NCBI RefSeq assembly: GCF_000381925.1
Contig: NZ_KB907307.1
Location: 124,001-188,000 of the forward strand
Direction: 5' to 3'
DNA length: 64,000 nucleotides
Origin: Nocardia sp. BMG111209
GTDB taxonomy: Bacteria > Actinomycetota > Actinomycetes > Mycobacteriales > Mycobacteriaceae
Shown here: piece after piece, positions 32,766-41,412 of the stretch
How positions within the stretch are numbered: the stretch's first letter is position 1
Layout: every line of letters begins with the position of its first letter
Made by a program: the position numbers and the translations under genes
Notes under the pieces: generated by a model
What the model saw: the letters and a program-made list of their open reading frames with translations, nothing else
What the model was told of the DNA's origin: nothing
Database searches by the model: none

Positions 32766-34996
32766 CCGTGCTCGACGGCCGTGCGGATCCGGTCCACCAG
32801 ATCGCCCGCGTCGCCGCCTGCGAAGGAGGCCAGCATCCCGAGCGGGATCGACATCACCATCCGGGCGATGTCCATACCCAGCGCGGTCCCGCCGCCGTCG
32901 GCGGGCATCATCTGCTGCAGCAGCGGGATCACGGCCGCGGCCGCCGCCGGATCGGCGAGCAGTTCGCCGAGGGTCGTGTCGCCGTCCACGGACAGCGGGA
33001 CGGTGTCGCCGGTGACGGTGACGGTCCGCCGCAACCGGAGATCGGCGCCGGAGGCCGCCGCGGCGATCTCGTAATCGCCCGGTTCGACCACCCAGTCGTC
33101 GATGCGAATGTCCCAGTAGGCCAGATCTTCTCGGCGGATCGCGACGGTGACGTCGGCGGTCTGACCGGGTTCCAGCGTGACCTCCGCGAAACCCTTCAGC
33201 TCGCGGACCGCGCGGGTGTGCGCCGAGCCGGGCAGTCCGGCGTAGAACTGCACGATCTCGCGTCCGGCGCGGGTCCCGGTGTTGGTGACCGCGACGGTGG
33301 CGGTGATGCCGTCCTCGCCGGACTCGAGCCGCAGGTCCGTGTAGCCGAAGGTGGTGTAGGACAAGCCGTGTCCGAACGGGAACGCGACCTCGATCCCGCG
33401 CGCGTCGTACCAGCGGTAGCCGACGAACAGTCCCTCCGCGTACCGGGTGTGGGAGAACCCGCCCGGGAATTCGAGATAGGAGGGGACGTCCTCGAGCCGG
33501 GCGGGAACCGTCTCGGCCAGTTTGCCGGAGGGATTGACCACCCCGTAGAGCACCTCGGCGATCGCGGAACCGCCGGCCTGGCCGAGCAGCGCCCCGTCGA
33601 GGATCGCGGGCGCCAGTTCGGTGACCGGGGTCAGCCGCAGTACGCCGCCGTGCGCGAGCACGACCACGATATTCCCTTGTACGGCAGCGATTTCGCGCAG
33701 CAGGGTGAGCTGCTCACCGGGCAACTCGAGGTGATCGCGGTCGAAACCCTCGGACTCCTGTCCCGCGTCGACACCCAGGAACAGCACCGCCACCTCCGCC
33801 GATCGCGCGAGTTCGACGGCCTCGCGCCGCAGGGCCGCGGCGTCGCCGCTGCCGTCGGTGGTGAACCCGGCCGCGAACGGCACCTCGGATCCGGCCACCC
33901 GCCGGATCTCGTCGAGCGGGATGTCCAGGCGGGTGGGATTCACATGTGAGCTGCCACCGCCCTGATAGCGCGGGGTGCGGGCGAATTCGCCGATCACGAC
34001 GGCGGATTGCGCGCGGTCCAGCGGCAGCAGTTCGTTCTCGTTGCGCAACAGGACGATTGCGCGGGCGGCGATGCGCGCGGCGAGCGCGTGGTGGGCGTCG
34101 CGATCGAATCCGGCTTCCGGCGCACCGGCCGCCGCGATCCGGGCCGACAGCGCGGCGACCCGGCCGGCGGCCCGCTCCACCGCCGCGGCCGGTAGCTCAC
34201 CGCGGGCCACCGCGGCCACGATGCGTTCGTCGCCCCCCGGATCGGGGCCGGGCATCGCCAGATCCACCCCGGCCGCGACGGCGGCGGGCCGATCGCGCAC
34301 CGCACCCCAATCGCTGACGACGACCCCGTCGAAACCCCATTCGCCGCGCAGCACCTCGGTCAGCAGCCAGCGGTCCTCCGATACCCGCACGCCGTTGAGC
34401 CGGTTGTACGAGCACATCACCGTCCACGGCCGGGCGGCGCGGACGATCCGCGCGAAGCCGCGCAGATAGATCTCCCGCAGGGTGCGCGGGTCGATATCGG
34501 AACTGGCTCGCATCCGGTCGTTCTCGGCGTTGTTGGCGGCGAAATGCTTCACCGACGCGCCGACGCCCTGTGCCTGCAACCCGTTCACCCACGCCGCGCC
34601 GAGTTCGCCGGTGAGGTACGGATCCTCGGAGAGGTATTCGAAATTGCGCCCGCCGCGCGGGTCCCGCTTGATGTTCACCCCCGGGCCCAGCAGCACCCCG
34701 ACCCCTTCGGCCCGGCACTCCCGGCCCAGCGCCGCGCCGACCTCCCCGGCCGACGCGACACTCCAGGTCTGGGCCAGCGCGACCGCGGGCGGGAAGCAGG
34801 TCGCGGGCACGCTCTCGCCGATGCCGAGATGATCGGTCTCCCCGGTCTGCTTACGCAGGCCGTGCGGCCCGTCGTGCAGGGTGAACGCCGCCGTGCCGCC
34901 CACCTCCCGGGTGGACCAGAACGAGGCGCCACCGGTGAGCGCGGCCTGCTGCGCGACCGCGGAATCCCCGGTGTGATCCGGCACCGTCGACGTCAT
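32762..34996 (-). CDS. Glycoside hydrolase family 3 beta-glucosidase
   Basis: The protein is 744 residues from ATG 34996, behind CGGGAGG. The GH3 catalytic barrel contains SVKHFAANNAENDR and the nucleophile Asp229 in VVVSDWGAV. The second alpha/beta domain has IVLLRNENELLPLD, and a fibronectin-III-like domain follows (GREIVQFYAGLPGSAHTRA). A final 80 residues (LGELLADPAAAAAVIPLLQQ) form an extra C-terminal piece. No signal peptide is visible, so it is likely cytosolic and cleaves imported beta-glucosides or glycosylated natural products. The divergent TetR gene at 35136 is the probable regulator. Confidence 0.93.
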   Translation of the reverse strand: MTSTVPDHTGDSAVAQQAALTGGASFWSTREVGGTAAFTLHDGPHGLRKQTGETDHLGIGESVPATCFPPAVALAQTWSVASAGEVGAALGRECRAEGVGVLLGPGVNIKRDPRGGRNFEYLSEDPYLTGELGAAWVNGLQAQGVGASVKHFAANNAENDRMRASSDIDPRTLREIYLRGFARIVRAARPWTVMCSYNRLNGVRVSEDRWLLTEVLRGEWGFDGVVVSDWGAVRDRPAAVAAGVDLAMPGPDPGGDERIVAAVARGELPAAAVERAAGRVAALSARIAAAGAPEAGFDRDAHHALAARIAARAIVLLRNENELLPLDRAQSAVVIGEFARTPRYQGGGSSHVNPTRLDIPLDEIRRVAGSEVPFAAGFTTDGSGDAAALRREAVELARSAEVAVLFLGVDAGQESEGFDRDHLELPGEQLTLLREIAAVQGNIVVVLAHGGVLRLTPVTELAPAILDGALLGQAGGSAIAEVLYGVVNPSGKLAETVPARLEDVPSYLEFPGGFSHTRYAEGLFVGYRWYDARGIEVAFPFGHGLSYTTFGYTDLRLESGEDGITATVAVTNTGTRAGREIVQFYAGLPGSAHTRAVRELKGFAEVTLEPGQTADVTVAIRREDLAYWDIRIDDWVVEPGDYEIAAAASGADLRLRRTVTVTGDTVPLSVDGDTTLGELLADPAAAAAVIPLLQQMMPADGGGTALGMDIARMVMSIPLGMLASFAGGDAGDLVDRIRTAVEHG

Positions 34997-35135
34997 TCGT
35001 TCCTCCCGGCAGGTATCCGGCCCACCTCGGTGGCGCGACCGTCGAACGAAAACAGAATGGCATGCGGGATTCGTCTCGGCAAGGAGCGCGGTCCGCGCGG
35101 CGGAAGTCCCACCGGCGGCTCCGTACCATGCACCC

Positions 35136-35720
35136 ATGGCGAGGCGTGGTCCCTACAGCAAGGGTGTCGAGAAGCGGGCGGAGATCCTCGACACCGCGCT
35201 GGCGATCGTCGCGCGGCACGGCTACGGGCAGGCGACGGTGAAGCAGATCGCCGACGCGGTCGGGCTCAGCCAGAACGGCCTGCTGCACTATTTCGGATCC
35301 AAGGACGCGCTGTTCACCGAGATCCTGCGCCGGCGCGACGAGATCGACCTGGCGACCTACGGCTCGCCGCCTGCCGACCTCGGCGCGCGGCTGTCGGAAC
35401 TGGTCGCGCACAACGCCGCGGTGCCCGGCTTCGTCGAACTGCACGCCCGCCTCACCCACGAGGCCACCGAGACCGGTCACCTGTCCCACGACTACTTCCG
35501 CGACCGGTACGAGACGATCCGCGCGATCGGCCGCGAGGTCCTCGGGCAGTTGCGCGAGCGCGGCGAGATCGCACCCGGACTCGACCCGGATCGGTTGTCC
35601 CCGTTGCTGTTCGCGGTGATCGACGGATTGCAGACCCAATGGCTGTACGACCGGGACGTCGATATGCCCGCGCTCGTGGGCTATTTCGTCGAACTGCTCG
35701 GCGCCCGGCCACCGGCGTGA
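35136..35720 (+). CDS. TetR-family regulator of the GH3 gene
   Basis: The protein is 194 residues from ATG 35136. The HTH reads ILDTALAIVARHGYGQATVK, then QIADAVGLSQNGLLHYFGSK. The N-terminus MARRGPYSKGVEKRAEI is the form seen in TetR proteins that sit next to beta-glucosidases in actinobacteria. The C-terminal domain ends in LLFAVIDGLQTQWLYDRDVD, a TetR_C_6-like pattern. It is divergent from the GH3 gene, with about 140 bases between starts. Confidence 0.9.
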   Translation: MARRGPYSKGVEKRAEILDTALAIVARHGYGQATVKQIADAVGLSQNGLLHYFGSKDALFTEILRRRDEIDLATYGSPPADLGARLSELVAHNAAVPGFVELHARLTHEATETGHLSHDYFRDRYETIRAIGREVLGQLRERGEIAPGLDPDRLSPLLFAVIDGLQTQWLYDRDVDMPALVGYFVELLGARPPA

Positions 35721-35736
35721 GCGCCACGCTGCCGGA

Positions 35737-36225
35737 TCAGCGGCGATCGAGGATGCGCCGCACGACCTGTTCGCGCGAGCCGGCGCCCTGCGGATCGGTG
35801 GCGTAGCCGGTACCGGCGTCGAAAAGGGCTGCTGCGTAGATCGTTTCGAGCTGCTCCAGCGTCGCGGTATCGGGCTGCGGACCCAGCGCCGCCCGGATGC
35901 GATGCCGGATCTCGCTCGCGGTGCGGGCCCGCAGGTGCAGCACGTCGAGGGCATCGGATTCCAGGCGACCGCGATTCGCGCGAGCCTGCGCCGAAGACAG
36001 CTGCCGCCACAGCAATTCGGAGATCAGCTGCACATCGGTGGCGAACCAGGTCTGCGCCGATTCGAGATCGACACCCGCCTCCCCGGCGATCGCCGCGACC
36101 GTGAGACTCCCGAAGCCGGTGCGCACGATGACCGTCCGGGCCGACTCCAGGAGTACCTCGAACATCGCGGCCCGGTCCACCGGCGCCGCACCCGGCCGGA
36201 CTGTGGTGGACGGTAGATCGGACAT
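35737..36225 (-). CDS. Small TetR-like regulator
   Basis: The protein is 162 residues from ATG 36225. The N-terminal HTH is recognisable (VLLESARTVIVRTGFGSLTV, then AAIAGEAGVDLESAQTWFAT), although the recognition helix and the usual YxHF are altered to AQTWFAT. It ends with LEQLETIYAAALFDAGTGY, similar to the TetR at 43016 (LSMLELLYSGALLQAGMN), so the two are relatives. The start codon lies inside GGACATGTGTCC, a motif related to the operator found upstream of the P450 operons. Its targets are probably in the catabolic block to the right. Confidence 0.75.
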   Translation of the reverse strand: MSDLPSTTVRPGAAPVDRAAMFEVLLESARTVIVRTGFGSLTVAAIAGEAGVDLESAQTWFATDVQLISELLWRQLSSAQARANRGRLESDALDVLHLRARTASEIRHRIRAALGPQPDTATLEQLETIYAAALFDAGTGYATDPQGAGSREQVVRRILDRR

Positions 36226-36236
36226 GTGTCCAAATG
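36220..36236. promoter_or_regulatory. Regulon motif copy at the start of the small TetR-like gene
   Basis: GGACATGTGTCCAAATG matches the first twelve bases of the 17-base motif found upstream of the CYP123-like operon (GGACATSTGTCTGGACR). The inverted core is GGACA-N2-TGTCC. It includes the ATG of the gene, so a bound protein would sit on the translation start. Confidence 0.5.
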
Positions 36237-37031
36237 CTAGTCCGGGCGACTGGGTGGAGCAAGGCGGAATCCACTGACCGGTTTGGTGGCCTCGACGAGG
36301 GTGCGGGTGGAGTGGGCGACGAACGGTCCGTCCCGCCGGATCTGCTCGTGGAGGCGGCGCAGGCGGTCGCGGTGCAGGTCGACGGTGAAGCCGGGGACCA
36401 GCCAGATGACCTTGCGCAGCAGATAGACCACCGCGCCGACGTCGTCGAACTCCATGCGCAGGCGCTCGGTGCGCTGGTCGACGATGTCCAGGCCGGCCGC
36501 GCGCGCGGCCGCGGCCTCCGCCTCGGGGTGACGCCCGCGGCGGGCGCGGGGCTGGGGGCCGAGGAAGTATTCGACCAGCTCGAATACGCTGGCCGGTCCG
36601 ACGTGTTGCGCGAAATAGGTGCCACCGGGTTGCAGGACGCGGGCGATCTCGTCCCACCAGACGGTCGCCGGATGCCGGCAGGTGACCAGGTCGAAGGCCG
36701 CGTCCGCGAACGGCAGCGGCGGCCGGTCGGGGGTGGCGACCACGACCGCGCCGCGCGGATGCAGCAGTGCGGTGGCCCTGGCGATATTCGGCGGCCACGA
36801 CTCGGTGGCGACCATGGTGGGCGGGAAGGACTTCGACCCGGCGAGGACCTCCCCGCCGCCGGTCTGGATATCCAGTGCGGCGGTGGCGGTTTCGAGCCGG
36901 GCGCTCATCGACCGCTGGTAGCCCCAGGACGGGCGGGCCTCGGTGGCTCGGCCGTCGAGCCAGGCGAAGTCCCAGCCGTCCACGGATGCCGATGCGGCCT
37001 CGGCCACCAATTCCTCGAAAACGGGTTTCAT
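36237..37031 (-). CDS. Class I SAM-dependent methyltransferase
   Basis: The protein is 264 residues from ATG 37031. Motif I is ALDIQTGGGEVL, followed by the later strands (AVVVATPDRPPLPFADAAFD and LVTCRHPATVWWDEIARVLQ, then GGTYFAQHVG), a standard methyltransferase-11-type core. The C-terminal part (VVYLLRKVIWLVPGF) may cap the substrate pocket. It is downstream of the MarR gene on the same strand (16-base gap) and probably co-transcribed. The methyl acceptor is unknown; detoxification is a possibility given the MarR and ABC exporter neighbours. Confidence 0.87.
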   Translation of the reverse strand: MKPVFEELVAEAASASVDGWDFAWLDGRATEARPSWGYQRSMSARLETATAALDIQTGGGEVLAGSKSFPPTMVATESWPPNIARATALLHPRGAVVVATPDRPPLPFADAAFDLVTCRHPATVWWDEIARVLQPGGTYFAQHVGPASVFELVEYFLGPQPRARRGRHPEAEAAAARAAGLDIVDQRTERLRMEFDDVGAVVYLLRKVIWLVPGFTVDLHRDRLRRLHEQIRRDGPFVAHSTRTLVEATKPVSGFRLAPPSRPD

Positions 37032-37047
37032 AGGCCGAGTGTGCGGG

Positions 37048-37518
37048 TCAGCGGGCCTGTTCACCATCGAGTTTCGGGGCCGGCGATTCCGGCTCCGCCG
37101 GGTCGCGCAGCTGCGCCAGCAGTGCGCCGAGGGTTGCGCGCTGATCGGGGGACAGCGGCGCGAACACCTCGGCGGCCGCATGTCTGCGCGCCTCGGTGAT
37201 GCGGGCGCGCACGGCCCGGCCCGCGTCGGTGGGCTCGAGCAGCGTGGACCGGCGGTTCGCCGGATCGGCGGTGCGGCGGACCAGACCGGCCGCCTCCAGC
37301 GCATCGATCACCGTGGTGACCGTGCGCGGCACCACATCGAGCTGGGTGGCCAGATCCACCATGCGCATCGGCCCGTCCGCGCGCACGATCGAGCGCAGCG
37401 CCCTGGCCTGCGCGGGGGTCAGCCCGAGCGGTGCCAGGTGTGCTGCCTGGTTGCGGCGCATCCGCTTCGAGACCTCGAAGAACAGGTCGGGCAGTTCGTT
37501 CTCCGCCGGGGTCGTCAC
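37048..37518 (-). CDS. MarR-family regulator
   Basis: The protein is 156 residues from GTG 37518. The winged HTH is typical: LTPAQARALRSIVRADGPMR, MVDLATQLDVVPRTVTTVID and the wing RTADPANRRSTLLEPTDAG. It is divergent from an ABC exporter. The 80-base gap has the perfect palindrome ATTGTT-N6-AACAAT, so it most likely represses the exporter and its own operon with the methyltransferase. Confidence 0.92.
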   Translation of the reverse strand: MTTPAENELPDLFFEVSKRMRRNQAAHLAPLGLTPAQARALRSIVRADGPMRMVDLATQLDVVPRTVTTVIDALEAAGLVRRTADPANRRSTLLEPTDAGRAVRARITEARRHAAAEVFAPLSPDQRATLGALLAQLRDPAEPESPAPKLDGEQAR

Positions 37519-37534
37519 GAGCTGAGCCTACCTC

Positions 37535-37552
37535 ATTGTTGCGGGGAACAAT
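37535..37552. promoter_or_regulatory. MarR operator palindrome ATTGTT-N6-AACAAT
   Basis: ATTGTT (37535-37540) and AACAAT (37547-37552) are perfect inverted repeats separated by GCGGGG. The site lies 17 bases upstream of the MarR start codon and 50 bases before the ABC gene's start. A+T-rich half-sites with this spacing are normal for MarR dimers. Confidence 0.75.
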
Positions 37553-37601
37553 TGTGAGTCATACTCAGTTACACCGGGCATCGATCGTCGAAGGAGTGCC
37601 C

Positions 37602-39410
37602 TTGCCGCGTCCACAACTTCGCCGGATACTCCGGCTCTTCGCTCCCTACCGGGGACAACTCACCGTCATGGCCCTGCTGGTGGCACTGTCCGCCGTCGTC
37701 TCGCTGGCCTCGCCGTTCCTGCTGCGCGCCGTGCTGGACGTGGCGCTGCCGCAGGGGCGTACCGGCCTGCTGACCGTGCTCGCCGCGGGCATGATCGCGG
37801 TCTCGGTCGCGACCAGCGTGTTCGGTGTGTCGCAGACCTACATCTCCACCGCGGTCGGGCAGCGGGTCATGCACGACCTGCGCACCGCCGTCTACGCCCG
37901 GTTGCAGCAGATGCCGCTGGCGTTCTTCACCACCACCCGCACCGGTGAGGTGCAGTCCCGCATCGCCAACGACATCGGCGGGATGCAGTCCACGGTCACC
38001 TCCACGGCGACCTCGCTGGTCTCCAACTTCACCGCGGTGACCGCGAGTGTCATCGCGATGATCGCGCTGGACTGGCGGCTCACGCTGGTCTCGCTGGTCA
38101 TGCTGCCGTTCTTCGTGTGGGTCAGCCGCCGCGTCGGCAACGAACGCCGCCGCATCACCGCGCGCCGGCAGAAGCAGCTCGCGTCCATGTCCGCCATCGT
38201 GGAGGAGTCGCTGTCGGTCAGCGGAATCCTGCTGGGCCGCACCATGGGTCGCGCGCCCGCACTGACCCGCAACTTCGCGGGCGAGTCGCGGGAGCTGGCG
38301 GATCTCGAACTGCAGGCGAGTATGGCGGGCCGGTGGCGGCAGTCCACCATCCAGATGGTCATGTCCGCGATGCCCGCGGTGATCTACTGGGCGGCCGGAT
38401 TGACTGTCTCGCACGGACATTCGCTGGTCTCGGTGGGTACCCTGGTCGCCTTCACCACCCTGCAGAGCGGGTTGCTGCGGCCGCTGGTCATGCTGTTGCA
38501 GACCGGCGTCGACATCCAGAGCTCACTGGCGCTGTTCGCGCGCATCTTCGAATACCTCGATCTCACCCCGGACATCACCGAGTCCGCGACGCCCGCGAAG
38601 CTGCCGCACATCACCGGCGCGGTGGACTTCGACCATGTCGGATTCGGTTACGACGGCGCCCCGGCCCCGGCGCTGGACGATGTCGACCTGCACGTGCCCG
38701 CGGGCTCCAGCCTGGCCGTGGTGGGTGAAACCGGTTCGGGCAAAACGACATTGAGTTACCTGGTGCCGCGGCTCTACGACGTGACGGCGGGCCGGGTGCG
38801 CATCGACGGCACGGATGTGCGGGAGCTGTCGTTCGCCGATCTGGCCCGTGCCGTCGGCGTGGTGTCGCAGGAGACCTACCTGTTCCACGCCACCGTCGCG
38901 GAGAACCTGCGCTTCGCCAAGCCGGACGCCACCGACGCGGAGTTGCACCGGGCGGCGCGCGCGGCCCAGATCCACGACCACATCGCGAGCCTGCCCGACG
39001 GCTACGACACCGTCGTGGGGGAGCGCGGCTACCGGTTCTCCGGCGGCGAGAAGCAGCGGCTGGCCCTGGCCCGCACGATCCTGCGGGATCCGCCGATCCT
39101 GGTGCTGGACGAGGCGACCAGTGCGCTGGACACCCGCACCGAGCGCGCGGTGCAGGATGCGGTGGACGCGCTCGCGGCGGGCCGCACCACCATCACCATC
39201 GCGCACCGGCTGTCCACCGTCCGCGACGCGGACCAGATCGTGGTGCTCGACCACGGCCGGATCGCCGAGCGCGGCACACACGACGAACTCGTCGCTCGCG
39301 GTGGCAGATACGCCGCGCTCCTGGCCCGCGCGGGCGAACTCGCCCCGGCAACGTTCGGTGATGTTCCCGAAAGTGATCACCCGGCACACGATTTCGCGGA
39401 CAGCGCCTAG
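37602..39410 (+). CDS. ABC exporter, fused membrane and ATPase domains
   Basis: The protein is 602 residues from TTG 37602, which has GAAGGAG five bases upstream; GTG 37554 would add 16 residues. Six membrane helices occupy about residues 20-290 (for example MALLVALSAVVSLASPFLLR). The ATPase domain has Walker A GETGSGKTTL, the Q-loop VVSQETYLF, a signature FSGGEKQRLALAR (Phe and Glu replace the usual Leu and Gln) and Walker B ILVLDEATSALD, then the switch AHRLS. It works as a homodimer or with a missing partner. MarR control suggests export of a toxic compound. Confidence 0.93.
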   Translation: MPRPQLRRILRLFAPYRGQLTVMALLVALSAVVSLASPFLLRAVLDVALPQGRTGLLTVLAAGMIAVSVATSVFGVSQTYISTAVGQRVMHDLRTAVYARLQQMPLAFFTTTRTGEVQSRIANDIGGMQSTVTSTATSLVSNFTAVTASVIAMIALDWRLTLVSLVMLPFFVWVSRRVGNERRRITARRQKQLASMSAIVEESLSVSGILLGRTMGRAPALTRNFAGESRELADLELQASMAGRWRQSTIQMVMSAMPAVIYWAAGLTVSHGHSLVSVGTLVAFTTLQSGLLRPLVMLLQTGVDIQSSLALFARIFEYLDLTPDITESATPAKLPHITGAVDFDHVGFGYDGAPAPALDDVDLHVPAGSSLAVVGETGSGKTTLSYLVPRLYDVTAGRVRIDGTDVRELSFADLARAVGVVSQETYLFHATVAENLRFAKPDATDAELHRAARAAQIHDHIASLPDGYDTVVGERGYRFSGGEKQRLALARTILRDPPILVLDEATSALDTRTERAVQDAVDALAAGRTTITIAHRLSTVRDADQIVVLDHGRIAERGTHDELVARGGRYAALLARAGELAPATFGDVPESDHPAHDFADSA

Positions 39411-40492
39411 TGCTTCCGGGGCGCCCGGACCACGCCGGGCGCGGTGACCAGGGGTAGATCGAGGGTGGTGCGGATGCCGGGGGCGGCGGCGACCACCGCG
39501 GGGATCGCGTTCACGATCCGGCCCGCGGCCGCGACGATCGCGGCGTGGTTGTGATCGCCCTTGCGGCTGGTCGGGCAGATGTCCACGGAATACGAAGGCT
39601 CCCCGGTGATCTCGATGCGGTAGGAGCCGCCGGGCTGGGCGGGCTGCGGCCAGTCCGGGCACAGATCCGCGCGCAGGCGGGTGACGTGCTCGATCACGAT
39701 CGCCGGATGCCCGCCGACCATGCCGCGCAATTCGAAACGCAGCGCCACCACGCCACCCTCGGGCACGTGCCCGACGGCGATGTCGAACGGTTCGGTGGCC
39801 GGAATCCGTTCGTAGTGTTCGGTGATCGTGTCCACGGTGACGCCGAGCCCGGCGGCCAGCTGCCGGATCGCCGGTCCCCACGCGATACTCAGCACGCCGG
39901 GCTGCAACAGCATCGGGATCTCGTCGATCGGCCTGCCGAAACCCATGACGTCGAACATGACCGTCGCGCCGTCGTAGGTGGCGTAGTCGGCGATCTCCAT
40001 GCAGCGGACCTGTTCCACGGTCTGGCAGGTGCCGGTGAGGGCGAAGGGCAGCAGGTCGTTGGCGAAGCCGGGGTCGACGCCGGTGATGAACAGGCTCGAA
40101 TTCCCTTGCCGCGCGGCATCTTCGATCGGCGTGATGAATTTCGGCGGCAGCACCTGCCAGGGATACTGCAACAGGCCCGGCGACGAGCCGACCACGTCGA
40201 CGCCGGCGGCCAGCAGCCGGCGCACATCCTCGACCGCCTCCGGCAGCCGGGTGTCACCCATCGCGCAGTACACGACGCACTCCGGTTCCGTCGCCAGCAG
40301 CGCGTCGAGATCGCCGACCGCGGCGATGCCGGTGGTCACGTCGAGTCCCGCGAGTTCACCGGCGTCGCGGCCGACCTTGGCGGGGGTGGAGACGCAGACG
40401 CCGGTCAGCTCGTAGTGCGGGCTCTCGACGAGGCCGGTCAATGCCAGCCGGCCGACGTTCCCGGTGCCGACGTGGGCGACACGGATAGGCAT
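39407..40492 (-). CDS. NAD(P)-binding dihydrodipicolinate-reductase-like oxidoreductase
   Basis: The protein is 361 residues from ATG 40492. The Rossmann motif is VAHVGTGNVGRLAL, and VYCAMGDTRLPEAVEDVRRL and GVDPGFANDLLPFAL follow as in the DapB-like family that includes 2,4-diaminopentanoate dehydrogenase. In mycobacteria similar 350-residue proteins are numerous and occur beside steroid or lipid catabolic genes. The substrate is unknown. The 3' end overlaps the convergent ABC gene by four bases. It is divergent from the 20-beta-HSD-like SDR, with a regulon motif between them. Confidence 0.85.
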   Translation of the reverse strand: MPIRVAHVGTGNVGRLALTGLVESPHYELTGVCVSTPAKVGRDAGELAGLDVTTGIAAVGDLDALLATEPECVVYCAMGDTRLPEAVEDVRRLLAAGVDVVGSSPGLLQYPWQVLPPKFITPIEDAARQGNSSLFITGVDPGFANDLLPFALTGTCQTVEQVRCMEIADYATYDGATVMFDVMGFGRPIDEIPMLLQPGVLSIAWGPAIRQLAAGLGVTVDTITEHYERIPATEPFDIAVGHVPEGGVVALRFELRGMVGGHPAIVIEHVTRLRADLCPDWPQPAQPGGSYRIEITGEPSYSVDICPTSRKGDHNHAAIVAAAGRIVNAIPAVVAAAPGIRTTLDLPLVTAPGVVRAPRKH

Positions 40493-40545
40493 GGATTCTC
40501 CTCGGTGCGTAGCGGTTCGGGCCGATCACAGGGTCCGGTCATATT

Positions 40546-40566
40546 TCTGGACAGTAGTCTGGATTG
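40546..40566. promoter_or_regulatory. Regulon motif copy upstream of the 20-beta-HSD-like SDR
   Basis: GGACAGTAGTCTGGATT at 40549-40565 agrees with the motif GGACATSTGTCTGGACR at 12 of 17 positions, including GGACA-N3-GTCTGGA. It lies in the 104-base gap between two divergent genes, 32 bases before the SDR start. Confidence 0.6.
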
Positions 40567-40596
40567 GCTTCCAGTCGGTATGTTAGCGTGACCGCC

Positions 40597-41331
40597 ATGG
40601 GACGCGTAGACGGCAAAGTGGCACTCATCAGTGGCGGGGCGCGCGGCATGGGCGCGGCGCACGCGGAACTGCTCGTGGCCGAGGGCGCTCGGGTCGTCCT
40701 CGGTGACATCCTGGACGACGAGGGTGCCGCGGTTGCCGAGAAGCTCGGCGCCGCAGCGCGTTACGTCCATCTCGACGTCACCGAGCCGGAGCAGTGGGAG
40801 GCGGCGGTGGCCGAGGCGGTCACCTCCTTCGGCAAGCTCGACGTGCTCGTGAACAATGCCGGCATCATCAACGGCGGCCCCATCGAGAAGTTCGACCTCG
40901 GCAAGTGGCGGCGGATCCTCGACGTGAATCTCACCGGCACCTTTCTCGGGATCCGGTCGGTCGTGGAGCCGATGACCGTGGCCGGTGGCGGGTCGATCGT
41001 CAACGTGTCCTCGATCGAGGGCCTGCGCGGCGCCCCGTGGGCGCACGGGTACGTCGCGTCGAAATGGGGCGTGCGCGGGCTGGCCAAATCGGCGGCACTC
41101 GAATTGGCGCCCCGCAAGATCCGGATCAACTCGCTGCATCCGGGCCTGATCCGCACCCCGATGACCGAGCAGATCCCCGACGATCTGGTGACCATCCCGC
41201 TGGGCCGTCCCGCCCAGCCCGAAGAGGTCGCGACGTTCGTACTCTTCCTGGCCAGCGACGAATCCGCGTACGCGACCGGCGCGGAGTTCGTCGTCGACGG
41301 CGGTCTCGTGGTGGGAGTTCCGCACAAGTAG
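40597..41331 (+). CDS. SDR resembling mycobacterial FabG3 (20-beta-hydroxysteroid dehydrogenase)
   Basis: The protein is 244 residues from ATG 40597. NAD-binding ISGGARGMGAAHAELLVAEG, the structural NNAG and the active site SSIEGLRG with GYVASKWG are all intact. The order GARVVLGDILDDEG, ARYVHLDVTEPEQW, ILDVNLTGTFLGIRSVVEPM and SLHPGLIRTPMT closely follows Rv2002 (FabG3), as I remember it. Rv2002 reduces the C20 ketone of steroids with NADH. A steroid or related alcohol substrate is therefore inferred. Its promoter region carries the regulon motif shared with the P450 operons. Confidence 0.85.
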   Translation: MGRVDGKVALISGGARGMGAAHAELLVAEGARVVLGDILDDEGAAVAEKLGAAARYVHLDVTEPEQWEAAVAEAVTSFGKLDVLVNNAGIINGGPIEKFDLGKWRRILDVNLTGTFLGIRSVVEPMTVAGGGSIVNVSSIEGLRGAPWAHGYVASKWGVRGLAKSAALELAPRKIRINSLHPGLIRTPMTEQIPDDLVTIPLGRPAQPEEVATFVLFLASDESAYATGAEFVVDGGLVVGVPHK

Positions 41332-41373
41332 CGGCGAGAGTGCCTGCCCGACAGCAGGTTTGCTCGACAACAG

Positions 41374-41400
41374 CGGCCCGGGTGAACTCCACCCGGGCCG
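41374..41400. terminator. GC-rich hairpin between convergent SDR and P450 genes
   Basis: CGGCCCGGGTG (41374-41384) and CACCCGGGCCG (41390-41400) make a perfect 11-base stem around AACTC. It lies between two convergent genes and is likely a bidirectional terminator. Confidence 0.7.
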
Positions 41401-41412
41401 CCGCGGTTCCGT

